64,000 bases of DNA, from positions 1,032,103 through 1,096,102 of the forward strand of contig NC_015676.1 of the NCBI RefSeq assembly GCF_000217995.1, given 5' to 3'. Positions 1 to 8,977 of this stretch are shown here, in pieces. Numbering within the stretch: the first letter of the stretch is position 1; every line of letters begins with the position of its first letter. This stretch comes from Methanosalsum zhilinae DSM 4017. GTDB taxonomy: Archaea; Halobacteriota; Methanosarcinia; Methanosarcinales; Methanosarcinaceae. A program made the position numbers and the translations under genes. The notes under the pieces were generated by a model. It did no database searches, had not been told where the DNA came from, and worked only from the letters and a program-made list of their open reading frames with translations.

Positions 1-233
1 TCTGCTTCCTTTACCACCTAGATGAAAATTTTGATAAATTTACTCGCGAAGCTCTATTAGAGGATGCTAAAGTTGGAAAGGAGTATTTCACATCATTTGA
101 AAAAATAGCTGTTGTTTCAGATAAAGATTGGCTACTCAATACTGTTGAAATATTTAAATTTGTTATTCCAGCATCTGTAAAAACTTTCAGCAATGAAGAA
201 CTAGCAGACGCAAAGGCATGGGTTAGTGAATAA
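1..233 (+). CDS. SpoIIAA/STAS-like protein, C-terminal part (cut by window edge)
   Basis: An open frame (codons starting at base 3) enters from the left edge and ends at TAA 231-233, giving about 76 residues. It contains EKIAVVSDKDW, then a hydrophobic strand, and ends in ELADAKAWVSE. This order (strand with I-A-V-V-x-D-K-x-W, later 'EELxxAxxWL' helix) is the C-terminal half of the SpoIIAA-like family (PF11964), small cytosolic STAS-fold proteins of uncertain, possibly lipid- or anion-related role. The N-terminal half lies outside the window, so completeness cannot be judged. No downstream partner: about 200 bp separate it from the PEP carboxylase gene. Confidence 0.6.
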   Translation, partial: CFLYHLDENFDKFTREALLEDAKVGKEYFTSFEKIAVVSDKDWLLNTVEIFKFVIPASVKTFSNEELADAKAWVSE

Positions 234-439
234 CCTGTTGATCAAATCTTTTCTTCTCATGTTTTCCAAAAGCATTAGAAAAATTAAGTGGCTCGTAGAA
301 GTATTCAATAGCCAGAATAGTTCCAATAGGAAATGATATATATTTATCTGGTGTAATATTATGTGTTTTTTTAGTCTTTGTTGCATTTTTATTAATTGTG
401 ACTGGAAAGCTTGGGGTATAAAGGAGTGAGTGAACAGAA

Positions 440-2020
440 ATGACATCAAATAAAATGTATCCGAAAGTGATGTGTACACAGCATCCGGATTCAATATCCA
501 GGTACATATCAACCCAGGAAGAAACATATGAAGCAGTCGAGGCAGCTACGAAATACGGTTGTGATGAATATATGCCGGACTATGAGGGCAAAACCACACC
601 ATATCATCAGAGTGCTCAGATAATATCAAAATTCATAGAGGAAACTGACCTGGTTCTTGGTAAAGATATATTTATTACACCAAGAGTACCAAGCGCTGTT
701 CATGAAAACCTATTTCGCCAGCTCATGGTTATGATGGCCATCGCTGAAGCGAATTACATCTCCTATAAACATACAGGTATTCAGGCAATAGACGAACTGG
801 TGCATCCAATGACGAGCTCTGTTGGCCAGATAGTAGAATCCCAGCAGCACATGATAGATGTGACCAACCTTGCAAAAAAGGAATTCAGTTTTGAGATGGA
901 AGCTCCCCGGATAATACCACTTATTGAAGAAGTTCCAAAACATCTGAATGCTAAAGAAATTATAGGAAACACAATTACAGCCTATCAGGAACAGCTGAAT
1001 CAAACACCCGAAAAATACAGGGTATTTCTGGGAAAATCAGACTCTGCACTAACATTCGGGCATGTGGCCAGCACACTCTCATGCAAATATGCAATAAGTG
1101 AGCTTCACGAATTAGAAGCCGACACCGGGATCCCGATAGGAATCATATTCGGAACTGGTTCACTGCCTTTCAGGGGACATATGAGCCTGGAGAATAAAGA
1201 TAACTTTTTCATGGAATACAGGGGCATTGATACGGTCACATTGCAGTCTGCTTTGAGGTTCGATCATGAAAAGGGTGATGCAGAACAATTTGTAAAGTAT
1301 GCCAGAGATGAACTGTCAAAGTCTCCGGATATATTATCTGCTCAGGAAAAAGAAGAGTTCATCAACATAATAGGGATATTCGGTGCCAGTTACAACAGAG
1401 CAATACAGCAGTTTTCATCGACCATAAACAGTATTGCCGATTTCCTGCCCCAGCAGCGAGATCGACTGATGCGTGGGGGCAGCACTGGATACGCAAGGGA
1501 TCTGCCTGATTCCATAATTGTGTCTCGCCTCTGTCAAAGTGACATTGGAAATGAGCTGCAAGCAAGTATGGCATGTGGTAGTATGAATCTACCAAGAGCA
1601 ATAAAATTCACAGGAGCATTGTATTCCATCGGAATACCGCCTGAAATAATTGGCACTGGATCTGCTTTAGAGAAAGTCAGAGAAAAGTTGGGAGATAGTG
1701 TCTACGAGCGGCTTCTTACCAGATATTTCCCGTCACTGCAAACAGACCTCAGGTTTGCATTTCAATACCTTGATACAAATACAGCATCAAGGTTCCTGTC
1801 GGATTCACTCCATGAATCTATCCGAGAAGAGGTTGATATATTAAGAAACATATTCGACATTGAAACTCAATGCGACCCTTCATACCGGATGCTTCTGGAG
1901 ATGGCAAATCCGCATCTTCTATGTGCAGCAGACAGTAACTGTATTATGGATGCAGACCTCTTGCAGCTTACGCGTTCAATAATGATCAAGATGGGGAAAA
2001 TGAGGAAATCACTGGGATAA
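440..2020 (+). CDS. ppcA: Archaeal-type phosphoenolpyruvate carboxylase
   Basis: The 526-residue protein matches the short archaeal form of PEP carboxylase (about 500-530 aa, against about 900 aa in bacteria and plants). It converts PEP and bicarbonate to oxaloacetate and phosphate in the cytosol, feeding aspartate/glutamate synthesis and the incomplete TCA pathway of methanogens. Recognisable motifs are the N-terminal MCTQHPDS, a central KSDSALTFGHVAS, and GTGSLPFRGH, where the Arg and His are typical of the active site. The ATG is preceded by AAGGAGTGA. It is monocistronic: the next gene starts about 250 bp later. PEP would come from PEP synthase, encoded at 53.6 kb in this window. Confidence 0.96.
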   Translation: MTSNKMYPKVMCTQHPDSISRYISTQEETYEAVEAATKYGCDEYMPDYEGKTTPYHQSAQIISKFIEETDLVLGKDIFITPRVPSAVHENLFRQLMVMMAIAEANYISYKHTGIQAIDELVHPMTSSVGQIVESQQHMIDVTNLAKKEFSFEMEAPRIIPLIEEVPKHLNAKEIIGNTITAYQEQLNQTPEKYRVFLGKSDSALTFGHVASTLSCKYAISELHELEADTGIPIGIIFGTGSLPFRGHMSLENKDNFFMEYRGIDTVTLQSALRFDHEKGDAEQFVKYARDELSKSPDILSAQEKEEFINIIGIFGASYNRAIQQFSSTINSIADFLPQQRDRLMRGGSTGYARDLPDSIIVSRLCQSDIGNELQASMACGSMNLPRAIKFTGALYSIGIPPEIIGTGSALEKVREKLGDSVYERLLTRYFPSLQTDLRFAFQYLDTNTASRFLSDSLHESIREEVDILRNIFDIETQCDPSYRMLLEMANPHLLCAADSNCIMDADLLQLTRSIMIKMGKMRKSLG

Positions 2021-2272
2021 CCAAATAACTCAACTGGATGCAATGAGATAACAAAGAAAGCATTGTCGAACAGAAGCAGAACAGTCTGTCGGTTTTAAGA
2101 ATACATCAGGATGGTTTCGGAGCTAAATGTTGGAAATGGCATCCTGTAGCCATTTCAATACATATATCACTCATACAATCAGTAAGAAAATAAGATTCGA
2201 CTACTAGCTAAGTACTGTATTTATCTAGTAGGGGGTACAAAAAGGATTTTGGAATTAAAGGTGGGTGATAGT

Positions 2273-2761
2273 TTGGAAATTATAAACGAACCTGTGATAA
2301 CAGAGTTGGAAGAAAGGAATGTAGCATATGTTTCATTTGTTGGCAATTACATGGGAGATGCCAGCGTCTTTGAAGAGATGTTTGGTAAACTGTTTAGCTG
2401 GGCAGGTCCTGAACAATTAATGGGACCCGATACTCTTCTGATGTCTGCCTATTATGATGACCCGGGTGTTACTCCACCGGAAGAACTTAAGCTGGACGTG
2501 TGCATGACCATTGAGGATGATGTTGAAGTTGAAGGGGAAATTAAGAAGAAAAAAATTCCCGGTGGAAAGTATGCAGTAATGCGTGTGGAACTGGCAGGGG
2601 CAGAAGAGTATGGTCCTGCATGGGAGAAGATAGTTGAGTGGGTGATGCAGAATAATCTTGAAATTGATACATCCCGAGCAAGTTATGAGATCTATCTCAA
2701 CTCCCCTGACGAACATCCTCAAGGACACCATATCCTTGATGTATGTATGGCTGTGAAGTGA
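2273..2761 (+). CDS. GyrI-like small-molecule-binding domain protein
   Basis: A stand-alone effector-binding domain of the GyrI/AraC C-terminal type (SOUL-like fold), about 162 aa. It starts MEIINEPVIT with the usual 'xxRxVAYVSFxGxY' first strand, and has PEELKLDVCMTI and the KKIPGGKYAVMRVE strand, both hallmarks of the duplicated beta-alpha-beta fold. Such proteins bind amphipathic small molecules or inhibit gyrase; the ligand here cannot be told. I chose the TTG at 2273 because GGTGGGTGAT lies just upstream as a strong Shine-Dalgarno; an in-frame TTG at 2249 would add eight residues. It stands alone between two unrelated genes. Confidence 0.75.
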   Translation: MEIINEPVITELEERNVAYVSFVGNYMGDASVFEEMFGKLFSWAGPEQLMGPDTLLMSAYYDDPGVTPPEELKLDVCMTIEDDVEVEGEIKKKKIPGGKYAVMRVELAGAEEYGPAWEKIVEWVMQNNLEIDTSRASYEIYLNSPDEHPQGHHILDVCMAVK

Positions 2762-3081
2762 ATAATATCGGGACATTTATGGAAACTTATAATACCTCTT
2801 TTTTAAAACAGAACTATGGGAATTTGAGGGGAGAAATTGAGTTTCTTTTACAACTCATCTTGCAGTTTATGAGATGAAATTCAAAATCTGGCAGGCCTTT
2901 TAGTTTGAATGATATTGCAGGGGATTTGAGATATGGAATCTGGAAAATAAAATAAAGAATCAACTTATAGAATGTGAAAACATTGCAGAGAACATTTTAA
3001 AATTCATCATATATTTAACTGGATGTGAACAAAATAATATTCCAAACTGCTTATGTGGGGTGAATACCTATTTCTTCATAT
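2762..3081. other. Gene-poor spacer
   Basis: About 320 bp of AT-rich sequence without a convincing ORF. A 6-bp inverted repeat (TCATCT at 2855-2860, AGATGA at 2873-2878) is the only structure seen. The promoter of the kinase-like gene probably lies near the right end, where a GGGGTGA Shine-Dalgarno-like site sits at about 3056-3062. Confidence 0.5.
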
Positions 3082-4020
3082 GTGAATCGGCTTGTACCAG
3101 GTGATACTTTCAGGGACTGGCTGGTGGAGATTCTTGGTGAGAGGATAAAGAACAAAGATTGCTCGGTTGATGTTCTCAAATATAGATCAACATCTCATAC
3201 TGTGTGCAGATATAGATTCATTGGAGAGGATTACAGTGTTATTGCAAAATTCTTTGCAGAACCTTTGGGTGAACGGAAAGAATACGACGCATACAGTGCA
3301 ATGATCACGGAGTACAATAATCTCAATAGAGCCGGACAGTTCATTAATGTTGCAAAACCCATTGCAGTAAGAAGCGATTTTAACTGTGTTCTTGTAACAG
3401 AATATATAAGGGGCAAAAAGCTTTTGTGGCACATGGAGAATCGTGAACGTCTGTATGATGTGCTCAGATCCATTGCATATATGCTCCGTAATTTACATGA
3501 TAACACAAATTCACATTATGACAGAGAAAATGAATTTGCAAATTTCCATCATCTGCTGGATCAACTGAGACTAGAGCCCAGCATAAGAAAAAGTTTTGAT
3601 ATGCTGCTTGGCAAATGGTGGTATAGTACACTTATCGATAGTGAGCACGGGTGCATGATCCACAGAGATACTTCACCTCTTAACTACGTTATATCAAAGG
3701 GTGTACCATATGTCCTTGATATGGAAAGTTGCTGGTATCATGCAAACTGCATAAGAGATATAGGTACTCTTTGCGCAGAGATGAAAAACTACTTTCAGCT
3801 TAACTGTGGATCCGGAATGAAAGCTGAGCCTTATATAGGACACTTCCTCTGGCATTATTGCAGAAGTGAAGAGGAATTTTACAGGAACACAAGGATTTTG
3901 CCATTCTTTATGAGCATAGGCCTTCTGAGAACTGCAAGACTATATAGGCATTCACCATACAATCAATATCTTTTAAAGGAGGCATTATTCTGTTTGAAAG
4001 CTATAGAGTCAAAGGTCTGA
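3082..4020 (+). CDS. Aminoglycoside phosphotransferase/choline kinase-like protein
   Basis: A 312-residue protein of the APH-type small-molecule kinase fold. MIHRDTSPLN (His194, Asp196, Asn201) is the catalytic loop and VLDMESC (Asp213) the metal-binding motif; VIAKFF (Lys56) is the likely ATP-anchoring lysine. Substrate unknown; the family phosphorylates hydroxyls of small molecules. It overlaps the downstream HAD phosphatase gene, so kinase and phosphatase are probably made together. The listed start is GTG, but its best Shine-Dalgarno (GGGGTGA, 3056-3062) is about 20 nt away, which fits an ATT codon at 3070 better; the N-terminus is therefore uncertain by four residues. It is not evidence of antibiotic resistance. 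Confidence 0.7.
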   Translation: MNRLVPGDTFRDWLVEILGERIKNKDCSVDVLKYRSTSHTVCRYRFIGEDYSVIAKFFAEPLGERKEYDAYSAMITEYNNLNRAGQFINVAKPIAVRSDFNCVLVTEYIRGKKLLWHMENRERLYDVLRSIAYMLRNLHDNTNSHYDRENEFANFHHLLDQLRLEPSIRKSFDMLLGKWWYSTLIDSEHGCMIHRDTSPLNYVISKGVPYVLDMESCWYHANCIRDIGTLCAEMKNYFQLNCGSGMKAEPYIGHFLWHYCRSEEEFYRNTRILPFFMSIGLLRTARLYRHSPYNQYLLKEALFCLKAIESKV

Positions 4021-4655
4021 TATTTGATCTCTATAAAACGATCATAGATATCCATACAGATGAAAGTGACCTTGCTACATACAATGCCGTTAGTAAATGG
4101 TTGATGTATCAGGGTGTTATGATAGCAGCAGACAGGCTAAAAGTTGAGTATGCTACACTGATCGAAGAAAAAATGAATTCATCTAAGGAAGCTTATCCTG
4201 AAATACGGGTAGAAGAGATCTTTTCAAGGATATGCAAAGATAACTCTATCTGGGATATTAACCACCATAAACTTGGAATTGAAACAGCAAGGGTATTCCG
4301 TTCTGCTTCACTGCGCAGGCTTGAAGTATTTCCCCAGAGTCACCAGTTAATAAAAGATAACCCGCACTTGAAAAAATGTGTTCTTTCTAATGGCCAGCGT
4401 GTGTTTTCTGAACTTGAGATGAGATTTTTGGGAATATACGAACTCTTTGACCTTGTTATTTTCTCCTCAGATGTCAGATATAAAAAACCCAACCCCAAGC
4501 TATATCAGCTTGCAATGCACAAAATGAAACTTAATCCTGATGAGATATTATTTATAGGGGATACACCTGAAAACGACATCATAGTCCCAAAGAAGATGGG
4601 AATGAAGGCCATTCATATCAATGAGGCCTGGGAACACATGAATGATATGCTTTAA
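3990..4655 (+). CDS. HAD-superfamily hydrolase (haloacid dehalogenase type), probable CTG start
   Basis: Reading the frame upstream of the first ATG (4101) is necessary: bases 3990-4100 encode GLIFDLYKT, the HAD motif I with nucleophile Asp13 (the D-x-Y-x-T variant of haloacid dehalogenases). Motif II is VLSNGQ, motif III the KKPNP lysine, motif IV LFIGDTPENDI. The protein is then about 221 aa, a normal length; starting at 4101 would remove the nucleophile. AAAGGAGG (3975-3982) sits seven bases before a CTG at 3990, the most likely start (ATT 3987 is an alternative). The start lies inside the kinase-like gene, 31 bases before its stop, implying translational coupling. Substrate unknown. Confidence 0.75.
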   Translation: MFESYRVKGLIFDLYKTIIDIHTDESDLATYNAVSKWLMYQGVMIAADRLKVEYATLIEEKMNSSKEAYPEIRVEEIFSRICKDNSIWDINHHKLGIETARVFRSASLRRLEVFPQSHQLIKDNPHLKKCVLSNGQRVFSELEMRFLGIYELFDLVIFSSDVRYKKPNPKLYQLAMHKMKLNPDEILFIGDTPENDIIVPKKMGMKAIHINEAWEHMNDML

Positions 4656-4711
4656 GGCTGTTCTTTTCATTTCAATTTTTAAAGTAGGAGGTCTCGTTCT
4701 GTAAGGGAGGA

Positions 4712-5488
4712 TTAGTTAACTTTTTCAAAACTGCCTATATGTCCTTTTGTTGACCATGTGATAAAAGCTATCAGAAGAATACCTAAAAAAGCAGGTATTA
4801 GCAGTTTCATGTAAACGCAAACACCTGTCCAGAAGAACATTATCAGCAGCAGGCTTGAGGCTAGTGCTGGGGGTTTGTTTTCCCTCAACTCATATCGGGT
4901 AATACCTATCCCAATAACAGCTGCTACCAATCCGCTTATTCCCCATCCTATGAAATTCATCAGTGGAACACCATAAAACATGCCAGGTTCTTTCCATATC
5001 CAGAACTGCAGAGCCACAGCTGCAGGATCCAGCACAAGATCTGTCATAAGCAGCAGAAAGGTAGTCAGCAGCACTATTTGCCATAATTCTGGTCTCTGGT
5101 GATTTATCCTGATTTCGCTTGCAAGGTAAAGGCTGCCAATGAAAAGCGGAAGCCAGGCAAAGGGCACTGTAAAAGGTGTAGTACCAAACAATTTTGTCCC
5201 TATCATTTCAGTGTAATAAAATTCCGAATAAGGAATTCCGGTAATAATGGCCATAGTTTCCAGAACGAGAGCATATAAACCCATTATTATCAACAGGAAA
5301 AGACCTTTTTTTGTTCCAAGCCATACAAGTACTGCTAAAAAACATGGAATTGATAAGAATATAATAAAAAAAATAGATATTAAAGAATGATGAGAATCGA
5401 TATTAACACTGGAAAGAAAAAAAGCAGGTATAAGCAGCATGAAACCTAGTAGATAGAATAGTCTTGAAAGATCTTTTATGATAAACAC
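4712..5488 (-). CDS. cruF: CruF-like carotenoid hydratase (bisanhydrobacterioruberin hydratase family)
   Basis: A 258-residue integral membrane protein with about seven or eight hydrophobic segments. Near residue 150 it has TDLVLDPAAV followed by GVPLMNFIGW, the signature of the CruF/DUF422 family. In haloarchaea members hydrate the terminal double bonds of C50 carotenoids to give bacterioruberin; in bacteria they are 1',2'-hydratases of gamma-carotene or lycopene. It is the last gene of the reverse-strand carotenoid set, about 190 bp after the UbiA gene. The assignment to the C50 pathway is inferred from the neighbouring UbiA-type elongase. Confidence 0.8.
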   Translation of the reverse strand: MFIIKDLSRLFYLLGFMLLIPAFFLSSVNIDSHHSLISIFFIIFLSIPCFLAVLVWLGTKKGLFLLIIMGLYALVLETMAIITGIPYSEFYYTEMIGTKLFGTTPFTVPFAWLPLFIGSLYLASEIRINHQRPELWQIVLLTTFLLLMTDLVLDPAAVALQFWIWKEPGMFYGVPLMNFIGWGISGLVAAVIGIGITRYELRENKPPALASSLLLIMFFWTGVCVYMKLLIPAFLGILLIAFITWSTKGHIGSFEKVN

Positions 5489-5682
5489 CCAATCATTTAT
5501 TTTTTATTATCTTTTCTACTCATGCTGTACAGGCCCCTTTCATATGTATGGACCTGTATACTGCTTATTACTACTATTAATTCAACCTAATATTATAAAA
5601 GAATGAATACCCTTTGTTTTTTTGACAACCAAAAAAACAAACAGAATGGATTTTTCTAGAAAGCCTTTTACTAACTTCATTT

Positions 5683-6540
5683 TTACACCCAGGAAAATAT
5701 TTTGTAATTTATTAAAGTAAAAAACAGCAAACCACCTAAAAGTATGTTAATATATGGTAAATACCAATAGAGTTTCCTGATATCTACCGAAGGTCTAATT
5801 ATCAGAATAAGTGGAAATGCTGGGAAGAGTAGGGCTAAAAAGCTGAGTACATGAAGTGCAGATAAATATATAGCTATAAATGCCAGGATTGTCCAGAACA
5901 CAAGTACTATATATAAAGCAACTTTTTTCCCAAAATAGACCGGTGTAGTGATTATACCGGTGATACGATCATATTTAATATCGGGAATTGCTGAAAAGAT
6001 ATGCATTGCAGAAATATGGCAGTATGCTGCAAGTAATATGACCCATGATGGGAGATCTCCTGCAACCAAATAGTATGCTAAAATGCCTGGCATTACATAA
6101 AGATAATTCGAAGAAAAGTCTAGGATAGGTCTTTTCTTAAGCCTTAATGGTGGTGCACTATAAAAGTAAGAAAGTATCAAAAATCCTGAAAATATTAACC
6201 TTTCACCCCAGCTCTGAAAAAGCATTAAGATGAGACTTATACCTAAAATGAAATAAATTGAATATTTTAATTTTAATTTCTCAGATTTTTGTAACCGATG
6301 TTCCATTTCATCTTTTTTTGGATTTAGTTCGTCAGTATCCTCGTCCCACAGATCATTTACACCGTATATGAAAATATTTGCTAAAAAGAAGAAATAGAGA
6401 AGATAAATGTAATATTCGATTTGAATAAAGTCAATAAACGTGTTCGCAGCTAGTGCATACCCTACAACGTAAGTTCCTCCAGTATATATCCAAAACCTGA
6501 ACCTGGAAACTTTAAACAAAAATGAAAAGGTTGAATTCAT
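5683..6540 (-). CDS. UbiA-family prenyltransferase, probable lycopene elongase
   Basis: A 285-residue membrane protein with the two aspartate-rich motifs of UbiA transferases: NDLWDEDTDE near residue 62 and DIKYDR near residue 185, with about eight membrane helices. Sitting between phytoene synthase and a CruF-like hydratase, it is best read as a lycopene elongase (hydratase type, as in haloarchaeal Lye/LyeJ), adding C5 dimethylallyl units to each end of lycopene to form C45/C50 carotenoids. A quinone- or chlorophyll-type UbiA role is less likely given the neighbours. It lies about 40 bp after crtB and is probably cotranscribed with it. Confidence 0.8.
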   Translation of the reverse strand: MNSTFSFLFKVSRFRFWIYTGGTYVVGYALAANTFIDFIQIEYYIYLLYFFFLANIFIYGVNDLWDEDTDELNPKKDEMEHRLQKSEKLKLKYSIYFILGISLILMLFQSWGERLIFSGFLILSYFYSAPPLRLKKRPILDFSSNYLYVMPGILAYYLVAGDLPSWVILLAAYCHISAMHIFSAIPDIKYDRITGIITTPVYFGKKVALYIVLVFWTILAFIAIYLSALHVLSFLALLFPAFPLILIIRPSVDIRKLYWYLPYINILLGGLLFFTLINYKIFSWV

Positions 6541-6582
6541 AAAATTTTTTAATCTATAACTGCTTCTTGGTTATTATGCTGT

Positions 6583-7521
6583 TCATTTCATATCGATCTT
6601 AGATAATATCACAGATTTTTTATGGAGCTTGGACTTTTTACTGATAATTTTGGCACATTTACCTAAGCCTATTCCAATATTCAATATAATACGAAGAATG
6701 CTAGGTTTAATCTTTTTATCATAGACTACAAGTGGATTCTTGTAAATTTGATCTGAAGTCCATAGGTACATCTCAGATGCCGTTTTTATGGGGATCAAGT
6801 ATCTGCATGGAATAAAAACAAAACCTTCTTCTGCTTTCATTTGCCACTCTTTGTAAATATCAATCTGTGACCTGACTAATGAACGGAAATTCTCTTTATT
6901 CTCTTGAATCCTGTCATACTCTAGCCTGCTCAATCCATATTTTACAAGTTCAGTTTCAGGAAAATAGTTTCTACCCAAATCAAGATCTTCATCGATATCT
7001 CTTATGAAGTTCAGGTATTGCATAGCTCTGCCTAAATACTTCGCCGAAATGTATGCATCTTCGGGTAAATCTAGTATCTTGGCCATGAACAGGCCAACTA
7101 CTTCCGAAGAACCGTAGAGATATTTGTCAAGTTCATCAAAGGTTTTGTAACTTGAGACCGTCAGGTCCATTTCCATTGAAATGAAGAATGCATCTACCCA
7201 TTTTGAATCAAACTCTTTTCTGTTAAGAAGTTCAATAAACGAGTCTATTACCACATCTCCTGTCTTAACACCATTAATTCCTTCATAATATCTATTTTTA
7301 AAGTTATTGAAACCCTCAATATCCTGTGGAATACTGTCAACGTAATCATCTGCTTTACGTAAAAAACTGTATAATGTGAATACGTCACTTTTTACATTAC
7401 CGGGAAAAAAGATAGTTGTATAAAAATACGTTTTACTCCCTTTTTTGAATATTGAATGTATTGTTTTGTCAATCATGTTATTACTTAAAATGATACTATT
7501 TTTTTCTTTTATTCTCTTCAT
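6583..7521 (-). CDS. crtB: Phytoene/squalene synthase family protein
   Basis: The protein carries both Asp-rich motifs of head-to-head prenyl synthases: RKADDYVDS near the N-terminus and NFIRDIDEDLDLGRNYFP in the middle, the latter with the Y-F-P that follows in phytoene synthases. It would join two geranylgeranyl diphosphates to phytoene. The gene overlaps the 3' end of crtI by about 26 bp, so the two are translationally linked. The start is uncertain: ATG 7521 has AGGT close upstream, TTG 7536 is possible, and ATG 7476 (MIDKTIHS) matches the usual family N-terminus but has no Shine-Dalgarno. Squalene synthase activity is less likely beside crtI. Confidence 0.9.
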   Translation of the reverse strand: MKRIKEKNSIILSNNMIDKTIHSIFKKGSKTYFYTTIFFPGNVKSDVFTLYSFLRKADDYVDSIPQDIEGFNNFKNRYYEGINGVKTGDVVIDSFIELLNRKEFDSKWVDAFFISMEMDLTVSSYKTFDELDKYLYGSSEVVGLFMAKILDLPEDAYISAKYLGRAMQYLNFIRDIDEDLDLGRNYFPETELVKYGLSRLEYDRIQENKENFRSLVRSQIDIYKEWQMKAEEGFVFIPCRYLIPIKTASEMYLWTSDQIYKNPLVVYDKKIKPSILRIILNIGIGLGKCAKIISKKSKLHKKSVILSKIDMK

Positions 7522-8977
7522 TGACCTGTTCAGCAACTATCTGTGAAGATATTAAAGTCATAGGTACGCCAATTCCAGGGTGTGTATACTGGCCCGAGTA
7601 ATATAGGTTAGAAACTTTTTTGCTCTTATGTGCGGGTCTCCAAACTGCGGTTTGCCTAAGTGTATGAGAAATTCCTAATGCAGTACCTTTATAGGCATTA
7701 TATCTTTGTTCAAAGTCATCTAACGCAAATATCTTTTTAACTACAACGTGACCTCTTATGTCTTCATGCACCTTTTTTTCAAGGTCTTCCATAATCTTAT
7801 GATAAAGTTGATCTCTTTTTTCTTTCGTATCTTCTAGTCCTGGAGCTAGTGGTACCAGGATAAATAAAGTATCTGTACCTTCAGGAGAGGCTGTTGAATC
7901 TGTCCTTGATGGAATATTCACATAATATGAAGGAGAATCTGGCCATGCAGCTTTTTTCGGATCGAACAGTTGATCGAACTTGTTTGACCAATCCTCCTTC
8001 AAGAACAGGTTATGATGATCCAGTTTATCTAAAACCTTATCAATCCCAACATAAGCAACAAAAGCTGATGGTGCCATTACTCTAGTTTCCCAATATTTCT
8101 TGGAATAAGTTTGATGATTGTCTGGTACCATGTCGAGTTCACTGTGCGCATAATCTGCATTTACTAAAACAAGATCACACTCATATTCACCATTAAAAGT
8201 AATTACCTTAGTAGCTTTTTTATTCTTGATTTCTATTGATGTCACGGGTTCATTGAACTTGAACTCAACACCCTGTTCTAGTGCCAGTTCATGCATTGAA
8301 GAAGCGACTTTTCGCATTCCACCTTCCGGATAAAATACGCCCATGGTCATATCTATATGTGACATGATATGGTACATTGAAGGAGTTTTTTGTGGAGAGC
8401 TGCCTAAAAAACCGATTGAATATTCTAACACTTTTCGAGCTTCATCACTTTTAAACCTCTTATTAACAAAATGGTCTAAACTTTCCAGGATATTGAGTTT
8501 CATACCCTTGAAAAGGAGTTTACCACTCAAAAAATCGGATAATGATGTGAAATCTTTGTAGAGCATATCTTTAACAGAAGATTCGTACATTTTACCTGCT
8601 GATTCCAAATAATTTTTTAATTTTTCACCACCATTCTCTTCAAATGAATCGAAAAGTTCATAGTTTTTTTCAAGTGATGGTGAGATATCTACAACTTTCT
8701 TATCACCAAAAAATACTCTGTATGAAGGGTCCAGTTTTTTTAATTCATAATAATCTTCAGGTTTTTTATCGAATTCTGCAAAATAGTTCTCGTAGATATC
8801 AGGCATCAAGTACCATGAGGGGCCCATATCAAAATTGAACCCGCTTTCACTATAAACACTAGCTCTTCCACCAGAAGCTTCATTTTTTTCAATAACGATT
8901 ACTTGATGTCCATCTTTAGCAAAAAGGGAAGCAGCTGAAAGACCCCCGAAACCAGCCCCTATAACTATAATTTTCAA
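7496..8977 (-). CDS. crtI: Phytoene desaturase (CrtI type)
   Basis: An amine-oxidase-fold flavoprotein of about 493 aa. The N-terminus is the FAD-binding IGAGFGGLSAA followed by the VIEKN strand; the C-terminus has the family signature GQYTHPGIGVPM. CrtI enzymes convert phytoene to lycopene by successive desaturations. The TTG at 8977 gives the classic MKIIVIGAG N-terminus and has GGGGTGAT upstream; GTG 8986 would add three residues. First gene of the carotenoid operon. It is the only desaturase in the cluster, so if the product is bacterioruberin, a second (CrtD-like, 3',4') desaturase must be encoded elsewhere or this enzyme does both steps. Confidence 0.92.
   Translation of the reverse strand: MKIIVIGAGFGGLSAASLFAKDGHQVIVIEKNEASGGRASVYSESGFNFDMGPSWYLMPDIYENYFAEFDKKPEDYYELKKLDPSYRVFFGDKKVVDISPSLEKNYELFDSFEENGGEKLKNYLESAGKMYESSVKDMLYKDFTSLSDFLSGKLLFKGMKLNILESLDHFVNKRFKSDEARKVLEYSIGFLGSSPQKTPSMYHIMSHIDMTMGVFYPEGGMRKVASSMHELALEQGVEFKFNEPVTSIEIKNKKATKVITFNGEYECDLVLVNADYAHSELDMVPDNHQTYSKKYWETRVMAPSAFVAYVGIDKVLDKLDHHNLFLKEDWSNKFDQLFDPKKAAWPDSPSYYVNIPSRTDSTASPEGTDTLFILVPLAPGLEDTKEKRDQLYHKIMEDLEKKVHEDIRGHVVVKKIFALDDFEQRYNAYKGTALGISHTLRQTAVWRPAHKSKKVSNLYYSGQYTHPGIGVPMTLISSQIVAEQVNEENKRKK

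Noticed and set aside
3082-4020. Aminoglycoside resistance gene
   Set aside because: Only the general kinase fold is shared; methanogen members are metabolic and the coupled phosphatase suggests a metabolite substrate.
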